Source: Orobanche coerulescens (Eukaryota; Streptophyta; Magnoliopsida; Lamiales; Orobanchaceae). Taken from it: DNA of 64,000 nucleotides. A program made the position numbers and the translations under genes. Each line of letters starts with the position of its first letter. Within the stretch, counting starts at the first letter, position 1. Below the pieces are notes generated by a model, which did not search any database, was not told where the DNA came from, and saw nothing but the letters and a program-made list of their open reading frames with translations. The stretch spans positions 162,001 through 226,000 of the forward strand of contig JAWKAU010000209.1 of assembly GCA_033398695.1 (NCBI GenBank), written 5' to 3'. This document shows, piece by piece, positions 31,791 to 42,529 of the stretch.

Positions 31791-32930
31791 GTATTGATTA
31801 CCGGGAATTGAACTGGGTGACAATCAAGAATAAGTATCCTCTACCCCATATCGTTGATCTTTTGTATCAACTTCAGGGAGCTTCAGTATTTTCCAAGATC
31901 AACTTAAGATCTGGATATTATCAGTTGCGAATTCGAGAGTCGGATATCGCAAGGACGGCATTCCGAACACGCTATGGTCATTATGAGTTTGTGGTAATGC
32001 TGTTTGGGTTAACTAATGCACCTGTGGTATTCATGGAGTTAATGAATCGGGTTTTCATCGACTATTTGGATCAGTTCGTGGTTGTCTTCATTGATGACAT
32101 TTTAATTTATTCCCGTGACCGGGAGGAGCACGAGTTTCACCTTCATCAAGTGCTCGACGTGTTGAGACGAGAGTAACTTAACGGAAAGTTTTTCAAATGT
32201 GAGTTCTAGATGTCCGAAGTGACATTTCTCGGACATGTAATTTCATCAGACGGAGTTCGTGTCGACCCTCAGAAGACGGAGGCTATCCGAGATTGGCAAC
32301 CTCCGAAGAATGTTAAGGAAATCCAAAGTTTCCTCGGATTAGATGGTTATTATCGGAGATTTGTGGAAAGATTTTCTAAAATCGCTCAACCCATGACGAA
32401 CCTTTTAAGGAAAGATAAGAAATACACATGGTCCGACACGTGTCAATAGAGTTTTGAGGAACTCAAGAGTCGGTTAATTTCAGCACCTGTCTTTTCTTTA
32501 CCACAAGGGACGGAAGGATTTGTGGTTTATAGTGATGCATCCGGGCAGGGTCTCGGATGTGTACTAATGCAGAACGGGAAAGTTATTGCTTATGCTTCAC
32601 GGAAATTGAGACCTTACGAGGTTAATTATCCGACCCACGACCTGGAGCTAGCAGCCGTGTTATTCGCATTGAAGATTTGGCGTCATTATCTTTATGGCGT
32701 TACTTGTCAGATATTCACCGATCATAAGAGTTTAAAGTATATATTTTCTCAGAAGGAGTTAAATATGCGACAGAGACGGTGGTTGGAACTAATCAAAGAT
32801 TATAATATTGAGATACTTTACCACCCGAGCAAGGCGAATGTTGTCGCCGATGCCTTGAGTCGTAAGTCCGTTCAGGAGCAGGTGCTTGCTCGATTAACAG
32901 TTCAGAAGGAACTTTAGCAGGAATTTCTGA
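31644..32930 (+). pseudogene. pol: Element C reverse transcriptase and RNase H
   Basis: RT motifs are clear: [44 protein letters not shown] and [12 protein letters not shown], the polymerase active site with two Asp. A TAA after VLDVLRRE (about 32176) and a TAG in DTCQ*SFEEL (about 32448) break the frame; the right-hand copy shares both. RNase H follows from about 32522: [22 protein letters not shown] and [11 protein letters not shown]. The product would copy element RNA into DNA. Confidence 0.9.
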
Positions 32931-33029
32931 GACCCGAGATCTAGGTCTGGTTACAGCGAGTACAAGGGCAGCTTTGTACGTTAGAGATTTCATCTCCACT
33001 TGAGGAGGCGATCAGGGAGAATCAGGAAT

Positions 33030-33580
33030 ACAATCTGGGTAATTGTGGACCGCTTAACTAAATCAGCTCATTTTCTTGAGATTAAGGATACGTGGGGTCC
33101 CGAGAGACTTGCCGAGTTGTTTATCAAAAAGAGATAGTGAGACTGCACGGTACTCCTAAAAGAATCGTTTCCAATCGTGACGGACAGTTCGTGTCTCATT
33201 TTTGGAAATCAGTTCATCGTGCTATGGGAACTCAACTTAATCTCAGTACAGCTTTTCATCCTCAGTCCGACGGACAATCAGAGAGGACTATTCAGACTTT
33301 AGAGGACATGTTGAGGGCATGTGTCCTCGATTGGAAAGATGATTGGGAAACCCAACTACCATTGTTCGAGTTCACGTACAATAATAGTTGGCATGCTTCG
33401 ATTAAGATGGCACCTTACGAGGCCTTGTACGGTCATCATTGTCGATCTCCTTTGTGTTGGGATGACTAATCAGAATCAATCGGCACCGAGCCCGATATGC
33501 TTATAGCCACCCGTGAGAAGGTGGCTTTGATCAAGAGTCGTTTGTTGACCGCTTAGAGTCGTCAGAAATCTTATGCAGAT
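33030..33580 (+). pseudogene. pol: Element C integrase, N-terminal part deleted
   Basis: A deletion near 33027-33033 joins the linker after RNase H (EEAIRENQEY) directly to DRLTKSAHF in the integrase core, so the zinc-binding domain and the first catalytic region are gone. The rest reads EIVRLHGTPKRIVSNRDGQF, TAFHPQSDGQSERTIQ and [11 protein letters not shown], including the second catalytic Asp and Glu region. Further stops follow, for example at 33467. Confidence 0.8.
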
Positions 33581-33589
33581 AACCGTCAT

Positions 33590-34030
33590 CGGCCATTGGA
33601 GTTCGAGACAGGTGACCATGTTTTGGTCAAGGTATCCCCGAGTCGAGGTATCTTCCGTTTTGGGAAGATGGGAAAGTTGAGTCCAAGATTCATTGGACCG
33701 TTTGAGATTTTGGATCGAGTAGGTGAGTTAGCTTATCGATTGGCCTTACCTCCGGCGTTGAGCCGAATTCATAATGTGTTTCACGTATCTCAGTTACAAA
33801 AGTATGTTGCCGACCCGAGTCACATACTCCAGTTCGACGAAATCGAGATCACCGATGATCATTCATACGAGGAGCAACCTATACGAGTCTTAGAGCGGCG
33901 AATCAAACAGTTGAGGAACAAAAAGATTCCTTTGGTAAAAATTCAGTGGTCTAGACACGGAGTCGAAGAGGCTACTTGGGAAACCGAGGATAGTATGCGG
34001 GAGAGTCATCCCGAGTTTTTTTACCCTTAG
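33590..34030 (+). pseudogene. pol: Element C integrase C-terminus and chromodomain
   Basis: A 144-codon open stretch: FETGDHVLVKVSP, GKLSPRFIGPFEIL, HVFHVSQLQKYV-type sequence, then a chromodomain with VLERRIKQLRNK, IPLVKIQWSRHG and EEATWETEDSM, ending at TAG 34028-34030. This fold identifies the Tekay/Del chromovirus clade. It is intact by itself, although the upstream polyprotein is broken. Confidence 0.85.
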
Positions 34031-34048
34031 TTTCGGGGACAAAACTCT

Positions 34049-34063
34049 TTTAAGGGGGGTGTA
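34049..34063 (+). promoter_or_regulatory. Element C polypurine tract
   Basis: TTTAAGGGGGGTGTA before the 3' LTR start, following the TTTCGGGGACAAAACT block common to the clade. Confidence 0.75.
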
Positions 34064-34293
34064 TGTAATACCCGGTTGTAACTTGGTCATTATCATTCAG
34101 TAATTATCGTTCAGTAATTGTCACTCAGTAATTTTCACTCATTAATGATCATTTGTCATTCATATTTAATCATTGTATTCACCGTTCAGAGTAATTGTAT
34201 CGTGTATCAATCATCATTAATCATCAATCTAGTTGGAGAATCGTGCCGTGTTTATCATCATTGTCATCTTCTTAGTGGGCTGTGTGTGAGGAG

Positions 34294-34840
34294 TAGCGCA
34301 CGCTACGAACTCTCTTTAGCGCGCGCTTATTGAGTTCAGGTAGCGCACGCAACCTCTCAACACTAGCGCACGCTAATGCAGTTCAAGTAGGCAGTCCAAA
34401 AGGCATTGGACTGCAGTTGGGTTATGAGTAGCGCACGCTACGAATGGTAAGTAGCGCGTGCTAGTAGGTTGGAGTAGCGCAGCTATACAATCGGTGTAGC
34501 GCGCACTAAGGTCGGTCAGGCAGAGTCCAGTGGCTACTGGACTGAATTGGAATAATTCCTAGCGCACGCTATGAGTAGTTATTAGCGTACTCTAATCGGT
34601 GTCAGTAGCGCATGCCAAATCTGGTGTGTAGCGCGCGCTACCATAATCATATCAGAGAACAGGAGGTTCTGGACTTCAGTACTGGACATCAGATAAATCG
34701 TTAGCGCACGCTAACATTTTGTGTTAACACACGCTAAATACATGGTTGTAGCACGCGCTACTGTTGCGAACAGAGCATACTGGACTACCCAGTATACCCG
34801 TTAGCGCACGCTACGCACAGGAGATAGCGCGCGCTAATCC
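34294..34840. repeat. TAGCGCACGCTA palindrome array in C 3' LTR
   Basis: About fifteen copies of TAGCGCACGCTA and variants, with AGTCCA/CTGGACT words between them, directly upstream of the TATA box. Confidence 0.9.
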
Positions 34841-35460
34841 GAGGACAATATAAATTGGACAGTGTAGTCCAGATTCTTCATTTGCTATTTCTTTTCATTC
34901 CTTCATCGATTTTGGGCGATTTGGAGCTTTTTGAGGAGTGTTCTTTGAGGTGTAATCAGCTATCAATATTACAAGCATATAATCCGGAGTAATCATCATT
35001 TAATCATCTTCAAACATCATAATAAAGGTAATCACTTTTTGAATCTAAGAATTCGGAGTTCAAGTGTTTTCCTTCCGATTTGTTCATATAAGCTTGGATT
35101 GTTGTTGGAATATGTTAGATATGGATTATATACGTTGGATAAATGTATTCCTACAGATTTTATGGCGTATATTTTGATTTCATGAAATTGTTGGGGGTTT
35201 AAATCAAGAACACTTTGGGGTTGACTTTGTTTTTTGGGGGTTTTCGATTAGATGTTGTCGTTAACTCGAATTATGGATTCCTCTGGGATTATTGATATCA
35301 TTGAAGTTGTTTTGTTGGTTTGAAATACTCATTTTGGAGTTGGTCTTGATATAATCGGGATTTGGATATTATCGAAGGATGTATGTTGCTAAGTATTCGC
35401 TAGAATGCCTCAATGAGTTTGGATATTGTTGTATCGACGTTTGAGTTGGTTATAATCGTG

Positions 35461-35465
35461 TTTGA
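35461..35465 (+). repeat. Target site duplication of B, left copy (TTTGA)
   Basis: TTTGA before the B LTR, repeated at 44660-44664. The empty site reads GTTTGATACGTATAT in the C 5' LTR (about 17481). Confidence 0.95.
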
Positions 35466-36025
35466 TGTAACACCCCCGAGATATTCGAAGTATATTACAG
35501 CGCCGTGGACCCCTACATGGGACCCACCAGGCTACAACTAGAAAACACCCCTCGACTAACCATCTCGGTTAGCGAGAACATACATTTAAATAATATAACA
35601 TATAAAGGTACGCCCGGAGTAACCGGCGAAATAAGCAACAGTCGACAATGTAGCAATTTAAAATAATACAACACGGGGTTTGAATTGAAAAGCCTAAGTA
35701 CTCGCGAGTACGGTCTATCAGTTCATAAATATAGTAAACAACCATGTCGAAGTGGGCAAGAGAAATAAGTAGACTCGAGTGCACATGTCAACGACCCCGG
35801 CCAACATCCTCGTACTGTCCCAGCGCTCGCTCGTCCGGATGATCATAACCTGAAATTCATAACAAGAATTTCCCCGAGACGGGTCCCCAGAGGGGTTAGC
35901 AATTACGCTAGTACAAGTAATCAAGGCAAACCAATCGCTTACACATTTCATATTACATGCACCAATATCATTTCAAAAACCAAAACCAGACATGTCTTTT
36001 CCGGAAATAAACAGTCAAACAATTT

Positions 36026-36190
36026 GCCTTGGGAACAGAGTAATATCATAGATTCCCGCACGAGGCCTCTAAGGACCCTCCCGCGCTGGCTATATTACAA
36101 AACAGAACACGCAAATGCATCGCCTTGGGAACAGAGTAATATCATAGATTCCCGCACGAGGCCTCTAAGGACCCTTCCGCACTGGCTAGC
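36026..36190. repeat. Tandem repeat pair in B LTR
   Basis: Two units starting CCTTGGGAACAGAG and containing ACGAGGCCTCTAAGGACCCT (about 36026 and 36123). The other LTR has them at 43090 and 43186. The GAGGGTCCTTAGAGGCCTCG core, read on the minus strand, also occurs in the G LTR (56180-56300). Confidence 0.85.
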
Positions 36191-36860
36191 TAAACAAACT
36201 CATGAATCGAGGACTCAACCCTTTCGATTCCCTCCTTGATCCCGTCGGACCAACACGAGGTGAGCAAATCACACGCAAAATACATTAGCATTCCACGTTA
36301 AGCATAAAGGTTCCCAAAAATACTTGCCTTGAATAATAAACGACGCAACGAACGGAAGTAAAAACACCGGTGACCGATAGGAGCCGATAATCACGAACCT
36401 ATCAATACGAAGAACACAATCACGACCAATCCTAAATTAATACGGAATTGGAATACACTCGAAAACCCGCCTACGATTCATGTATATTCGTATAGAAACA
36501 ACGACGAGGGCGGACCACAACCAAACCCTCTCGATTACAAAATTACTACGAAATATACCATGAATCCGTAGGGTAACCAACGAAATCGACAAGATTAATC
36601 ATGTACATCATGAATTAATCTAACATACGGAACGAATCGGACGAAACATGAAAACCCCTTCAATTACCCAAAACAAGGTTTTAGGAGTTTACCTTGAATA
36701 ATGACGAAGAACACGATTAGAGGTTGATACTATGCTCCAATAACTCGAAGAAGATGATGGCTCGGAGTTATCAAGCTTCAAATCGCCGGAAATACCAAGG
36801 AGATCGCCTAGGAGTCGGATGGGGAGGAGAAGGAGTGAAAATGGCCGAAATCGGTCAACC

Positions 36861-36880
36861 CCTGGGTTTATAAACCCAGG
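36861..36880 (-). promoter_or_regulatory. TATA box inside a perfect 20-bp palindrome, B 3' LTR
   Basis: CCTGGGTTTATAAACCCAGG equals its own reverse complement and is centred on TTATAA. The B 5' LTR has a near-perfect version at about 43897-43917. Confidence 0.8.
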
Positions 36881-36892
36881 GCTCGTTACGTA

Positions 36893-37112
36893 CGTTAGCC
36901 ACCACATGCTAACGTACGTAAGCCGTATTACGTACGTAAGCCATAAGGGCCTTACGTACGTAACCAAAAAGGCAGAATCGCCGAATCGATATACATCGGG
37001 CGTTACGTAACCAAAAGGGTGTTACGACGTAACCAAAATGGCGTAATCGCACAATCGAATTACACTAGGACGTTACGTACGTAACCAAAAAGGGTGTTAC
37101 GTACGTAACATT
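36893..37112. repeat. GTTACGTACGTAAC palindrome array in B LTR
   Basis: About eight copies of GTTACGTACGTAAC or close variants. They lie upstream of the TATA palindrome on the minus strand. Several copies in the other LTR (43922-44143) have lost bases at the central ACGTACGT. Confidence 0.9.
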
Positions 37113-37626
37113 CCTTTCTGTGGAGCACAGGCCAGAAATGAAGGAGGGGGGTACCGAGAAAGAATCGAAATACAACGGTGAACAATTCACGATGGTACGA
37201 ACGTAAGGGGCCTGAAACGATGAACTTAAGTGCCGAAGGAAAACATATTCCCGACTACTCAAAGGTTCAGAAAAACAACATCAAGCGTAAATTTCCCAAA
37301 CTTTTGGGAAATTTACAAAACGGTCCAAACATGCGAAATGTACGAAACATGGTCGAAACACCAACAAAAGCTCACAACGCCCACAATAACATGAGATCGA
37401 TCTTCGGCAACCCCGAAACGGCGGTTCCGAACGACGATTACGATAATATGCGAAATAACGACATGAAACATCAAATCGAGTAAAACAAGTCCGAATCAAG
37501 CTCGAACGACAAAAAGTTCAATGTCAAATGTCCTCAAAATGACAATACGATTACAAGCGAGCTGTTAAAAACGAAAAATGCACTAAAATGAGAATAATAA
37601 GAGAAGGGAAAAATGCGGATATTACA

Positions 37627-37640
37627 TTCTACCCCTCTAA
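37627..37640 (-). promoter_or_regulatory. Element B polypurine tract
   Basis: On the minus strand AGAGGGGTAGAA directly before the 3' LTR, preceded by the TAAGTTTCGGGATGAAACT block. Confidence 0.75.
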
Positions 37641-37661
37641 AAACAAGTTTCATCCCGAAAC

Positions 37662-38303
37662 TTAAGAAATAAACAACTCGGGATACTTAGCAGGCATGCT
37701 ATCCTCGGTTTCCCAAGTCGCCTCCTCGACACCATGTCTCGACCACTGCACTTTGACCAAAGGAATGGTCTTATGCCTCAGTCGCTTCTCACGGTGTTCC
37801 AAAATCTTCAAGGGACGCTCCTCGAAGGTAAAATCTTCGGCAATCTCGACCTCGCCAAAGTCGATGATGTGACTAGGATCCGGAACATATTTCCTCAGCT
37901 GGGAAACATGAAAAACGCTATGAACATGACTCAAGGCCGGGGGTAACGCCAAACGGTATGCCAACTCACTGACTCGCTCGAGAATCTCAAAGGGTCCAAT
38001 AAATCTCGGACTCAACTTCCCTTTCCTCCCGAATGAAAAACTCCCTTCGTCGGCGACACCTTTAGCAAAACGTGGTCTCCCACCTCGAATTCCAAAGGTC
38101 GACGACGGACGTCGGCATACGACCTCTGTCGACTCTGGGCAGTCAACATCCATTCCTAAATCAAATCCACCTTCCGCCTCGTCTCTAGGACAATATCCGG
38201 TTCGGTCCCAACCAAATCGGACGCTTCATTCCAACAAATCGGCGATCGACATCGCCGCCCATAGAGCGCCTCATACGGTGCCATCCGGATCGACGCGTGC
38301 CAA
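37662..38303 (-). pseudogene. pol: Element B integrase C-terminus and chromodomain
   Basis: Minus strand. From 38153 to 37662 the frame reads GRKGKLSPRFIGPFEIL, ELAYRLALPPALSHVHSV, HVSQLRKYV and LRHKTIPLVKVQWSRHG, ending EATWETEDSM, a chromodomain. Between 38304 and 38153 the remaining integrase text is recognisable only in shifted frames, for example the region for NSWHASI-type sequence. The frame was therefore broken by at least one small indel. Confidence 0.85.
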
Positions 38304-39821
38304 CTATTGTTGTACGTGAATTCGATCAATGGCAAATGCTCCTCCCACCACTACTCCCCGAGAGCACAAGCACGCAACATGTCCTCGAATGTCCTGGATA
38401 GTGCTCCGACCGTCCATCCGATCGGGATGAAAAGAGGTACTCAACCGCAAACGGGTACCCAACGCCTTATGCACCGCCCGCCAAAAGTGCGATACAAAAC
38501 GGCCATCACGATCCAAACAATAGACTTGAGTACCGTGAAGTCTCACAATCTGCGCGATAAACACACGAGCCAACTTCTCCGGGCCCCAAGTGTCCTTGAT
38601 GCCCAGAAAATGTGCCGACTTGGTCAGACGATCAACAACCACCCACACCATATTCATGCCCGACCTCGATCTCGGCAAACTCGTAACAAAATCCATCGAT
38701 ATATCTTCCCATTTCCATTCCGGAACGGAAAGTGGCTGCAATAACCCAGCCGGTCGCTGATGCTCAATTTTGACCTGCTGACAAGTCAAACATTTTGCTA
38801 CAAATTGCGCGACCTCCTCCTTCATATCATTCCACCAGAAGTTCCTCCTCAGGTCCTTGTACATCTTACTCGAACCAGGATGAACGGAATAGGGTGTAGA
38901 ATGGGCCTCACGCAAAATACTCTGTCGCAATTCTGGATCGTTCGGCACACAAAGCCGACTCTGGAATCTCAAAACACCATCCTCGTGAATCACAAACCCA
39001 GGAGACTTTCCCTTAAGAACGTTCTCTCGGATTTGAATAATCATCGGATCCTCTAACTGCTTCAGCTTAATTTCATCGATCAAAGACGACGAAATCTCTA
39101 AAGCACGAAGTTGCCCGACGGCCCCAGGCAACAAAACTTCAACATCTAACTCGATCAAAGCCCGCCGAAGCTCAGACTGAGACGTAAGGATCTCAAGCGT
39201 TCGCAACGCAACCGGTTTCCGACTCAAGGCGTCGGCCACGACGTTCGCCTTGCCCGGATGATAAAGAATTTCAAGGTCATAATCCTTAATCAACTCTAAC
39301 CACCTCCTCTGCCTCATATTCAACTCCCGCTGAGTAAATATGTATTTCAGACTTTTATGATCGGTAAAAATCTGACATGCAGAGCCGAAAAGATAGTGAC
39401 GCCAAATCTTTAGCGCAAAAACAACTGCCGCTAACTCCAAATCATGAGTAGGGTAGTTCAGCTCATACGGCCTCAACTGTCTCGACGCATAGGCAATGGT
39501 CTTGCCGTGCTGCATCAATACACACCCAAGACCCTGACCCGAAGCATCGCTATAAACGGCAAAACCCTCGTTGCCACATGGCAACGCCAAAACCGGGGCT
39601 GAAGTCAAACGCTTCTTCAGTTCCTCAAAACTCGACTGACTCTCGACATTCCAAATGAACTTCTCGGATTTCTGGAGCAACTGTGTAAGTGGCCGAGCTA
39701 GTTTTGAGAAACCCTCGACGAACCTACGATAGTAGCCAGCCAAACCCAAGAAACTACGAACCTCCTTCACATTTGTGGGCGGTGCCCAATCCAACACTGC
39801 CTCAATTTTCTGCGGATCCAC
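38304..39821 (-). pseudogene. pol: Element B RT end, RNase H and integrase
   Basis: A 505-codon open stretch on the minus strand: [17 protein letters not shown], the connection; [27 protein letters not shown] and [11 protein letters not shown], RNase H; an H-x-H-x-C-x2-C integrase zinc finger with NFWWNDM and CLTCQQVK; then the integrase core with [16 protein letters not shown] and [12 protein letters not shown]. It loses frame near [10 protein letters not shown], before the catalytic Glu. The overlap with the RT frame (39802-39821) marks a frameshift. Confidence 0.9.
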
Positions 39822-40785
39822 ACGAACTTCCTACCGAAATCACGTGACCCAAAAACATCACTTCCTTCACTAACTCGCATTTCGAGAACTTCGCATAGAG
39901 TTGCTCGGTCCTCAAAATGTCTAACACTATCCGCAAATGATGGGCATGCTCTTCCTCATTCCTCGAATAGATAAGAATATCGTCAATGAAGACGGCGACA
40001 CACTTATCCAAATACTCGATAAAGACTTTGTTCATCAATTGCATGAACACCGCCGGCGCATTAGTTAACCCGAAAGGCATAACTACAAACTTGTAATGTC
40101 CGTATCTCGTCCGAAAAGCTGTTTTCGGCACGTCGGACTCTCTCACCCGGAGCTGATAGTACCCCGATTTCAAATCAATCTTCGAGAATACCGCAGCTCC
40201 CTGCAACTGGTCAAACAAGTCATCGATTCTCGGCAAAGGATACTTGTTCTTGATGGTCACCTTGTTTAGTTCGCGATAGTCGATACACAAACGTAGTGAA
40301 CCATCCTTCTTCCGCACAAACAGGACCGGTGCGCCCCAAGGCGAGGCACTCGGTCGAACATACCCCGACTCAAGAAGCTCACTCAACTGCTTCTTCAACT
40401 CTGCCATCTCTGAAGGTGCCATGCGATACGGCGCCTTCGAAATCGGAGCCGCGCCCGGCTCTAACTCTATAGCAAACTCAACCTCACGATCCGGTGGCAA
40501 TCCCGGTAACTCGTCAGGAAATACATCCGGAAACTCACTAATGACTGGAATCGATGAAAACTCGACTCTGCCATTCTCCATCTTCAAGACGTAGCACCAA
40601 TAACCAGTACACCCCTTTCGCAGGAGACTCGTCGCCTTCAAGGCATTAATGACAAATTTCTGATTTCCCCTCCTTCGCCCCGCGAAGGAGTGCTCGGTTC
40701 CATCCTCGGCTAACATGGTGATGATCCTCGTGCGGTAGTTCATGATTGCGCCATGCCGCTCGAGCCAATCATCCCCTAGAATCAA
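39802..40785 (-). pseudogene. pol: Element B reverse transcriptase
   Basis: Minus strand, 327 codons: [92 protein letters not shown] and [16 protein letters not shown], the catalytic Asp pair. All core RT motifs appear present. It follows protease after one in-frame TAG (near 40788) and ends in a frameshift at VISVGSS. Confidence 0.9.
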
Positions 40786-40788
40786 ATC

Positions 40789-42292
40789 CTAACCCTCAAT
40801 ATTAACGAAAATAAGATTAGAGAGCCAAGCTCTCTCACAAATAAACACAGAGCAGTCTCGGACCTCTCGATCACCGACAATTCTATCACCGCTAGGAAGT
40901 TTAACGATGAAAGGCTCGCAAGGTGACAAGCAGTCGAGACTCAAACGGCGTACACACTCTAGAGAAATGAATGAATGCGTGGCACCCGAATCAAAAAGCA
41001 CACTGACAGGATGAGAATGAATATAAACGGTACCTGTCGCCACAGTAGCTGCTGGGTCATCGGCCCTCCTTATCTCGTATATACGCGGCTGGGCGGAGCC
41101 GACACTGGAAGCTCCACCCCTAGCAGGCTGACCCCGACCCCTACCTCGGCCGGCAATCGGTGGAGGCGGCGGAGCAAACGAGCCCTGGTTCACACTCGGC
41201 TCCATAGGTGCTGGGTGAGAAGAACGGGCACCGCGAAGCTGTTTGATCTGCTCACAAAAAGGGGCCTTGTGGCCTAGCTGTCCACAAGTATGACAGGTAA
41301 ACTTCGGACGAGAACACTGTCGGCTCCTATGGCCATGCACACCACAGTTAAAACATATGGGCTCACGAGCGGAGGTTCCGGCGGCACCCCGAAAGCTCCC
41401 AGAGAAATGAGCCGAACCGCCCGTAGAAATATTTGCAGCTTGAGATTTCTGCTGACCTCCACTCTTGGGACCAGAAAAATTTCCGACCGACTTCTGCTTC
41501 TTGCTCTCACGAGCCAAATCACTCGCCGTCACTGACATATCATAAGCGAGGGCCCTACTCTGATAATCCTTCAAGGTAGTGCAGACGAGTCCAGACATGT
41601 AGTCCCGAATGGGCAGCTTCATCCTCCTGGAAAAATGGAAAATTTTGTCGCTCTCAGCGACAACTTGGGTCTTCACATAACCCAACTCCTTGTTAAAGTC
41701 GGCAATGGCCTGAGATACGGGGATATCCCGTGGTTGAGCATCATAGAAAGCATGCACTCGAGCCTGTCTGACCGGCCACGGACAATACTCAGTCTCCATC
41801 AACTCCTGAAACTCGGCCCACGAAGCAACATGATCTTTGGGACCAATGGCCTCCCACCAATCCGTGGCGTCTCCCGTGAGAAAGTATTGAGCAATAGGGA
41901 CCTTACGGTCCCTGGGCGCTTGGTAGCAAGAAGACTTTAGATATCTCCTTGATCCACCCTTCCCAGCCGATCGGGTCTGAAGCTCCCGAAAACTGAGGAG
42001 GATGCATCTTGATGACATCCTAGAGCCAGCGATCTGCTCCGCCCCGATTAGCATGGGCCTGATCGGGGTTCTGGACCACCTGAGCTATAGCCGCCATTTG
42101 GTTAACCATTTGCTGCATAACAGCCGCAATTCCAAGATCGGCGCGCTCCTGAGAGGAAGCGTGACTGTGACGGTCGCCGGTACTGCCGGCTCCTGAAGAA
42201 TGCGACGTGGCTGCCCCACCGGCTGCCCCACGTCCTCGGCCGCGCCCACGACCACGACCACGACCACGACCACGGTTTCCTCCGGCATCCAT
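40789..42292 (-). pseudogene. gag: Element B gag and protease
   Basis: Minus strand. The ATG at 42292 gives MDAGGNRGRGRGRGRG. The frame is lost between about 42050 and 41930 and resumes with RKVPIAQYFLTGDATDWWEA, MARKS-type Gag text, and two zinc knuckles, CFNCGVHGHRSRQC and CHTCGQLGHKAPFC. The protease motif LFDSGATHSFIS lies near 40990, with an intact D-S-G. The frame ends IEG-stop at 40789; one base-substitution-type TAG separates it from RT. The acceptor-like CACCAG one base before the ATG supports the start. Confidence 0.85.
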
Positions 42293-42293
42293 A

Positions 42294-42295
42294 CT
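42294..42295 (-). other. Putative leader-intron acceptor, element B
   Basis: Minus strand CTCTTAACACCAG|TATGG: AG one base before the gag ATG, as in C and D. It pairs with the donor-like CAAG|GTAAAC at 43736/43735 in the 5' LTR, giving a possible intron of about 1.4 kb. Confidence 0.4.
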
Positions 42296-42513
42296 GGTGT
42301 TAAGAGATAACAGAAGTATATTGATGATGAGTAAGGGAGGAAAAGGTAATAACGATTCGAAAAGCGGAAATACTATGCAAGAAAACAAAAGACCGAATAA
42401 GAAAACTTACGAGCGCTGGAAGTACCGAGATGCTGGCAGCGGTGTCACAATGTGCAAAACAAAACACGACTAGACCCAAATAACCAACAAGCCTAGGTAT
42501 CCATAAACCTAGA

Positions 42514-42525
42514 GCTCCGATACCA
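42514..42525 (-). promoter_or_regulatory. Element B primer binding site, tRNA-iMet type
   Basis: Minus strand TGGTATCGGAGC, four bases from the 5' LTR; one mismatch to the initiator tRNA-Met site, the same mismatch as in C. Confidence 0.8.
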
Positions 42526-42529
42526 TTTC

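Larger units (their letters stand above)
34064..35465 (+). mobile_element. Element C 3' LTR, first part
   Basis: Starts TGTAATACCCGGTTGTAAC and contains the U3 region missing from the 5' LTR, the palindrome array (34294-34840), a TATAAAT box (34849-34855) and a donor-like AAAG|GTAATC near 35026. It is interrupted after TTTGA by element B and continues at 44665. Confidence 0.9.
35466..37626 (-). mobile_element. Element B 3' LTR
   Basis: On the minus strand it starts TGTAATATCC at 37626 and ends GGGGGTGTTACA at 35466. Contains a GTTACGTACGTAAC array (36893-37112), the palindrome CCTGGGTTTATAAACCCAGG around the TATA box (36861-36880), a donor-like CAAG|GTAAAC at 36693/36692 and two tandem 70-bp-class repeats (36026-36190). 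Confidence 0.9.

Noticed and set aside
36024..36239. Repetitive 71-codon ORF in the B LTR (also 43087-43302)
   Set aside because: It is a translation of the 70-bp-class tandem repeat pair.
38307..39056. Plus-strand ORFs opposite B pol
   Set aside because: They are antisense shadows of the minus-strand integrase/RNase H frame, with no domain of their own.
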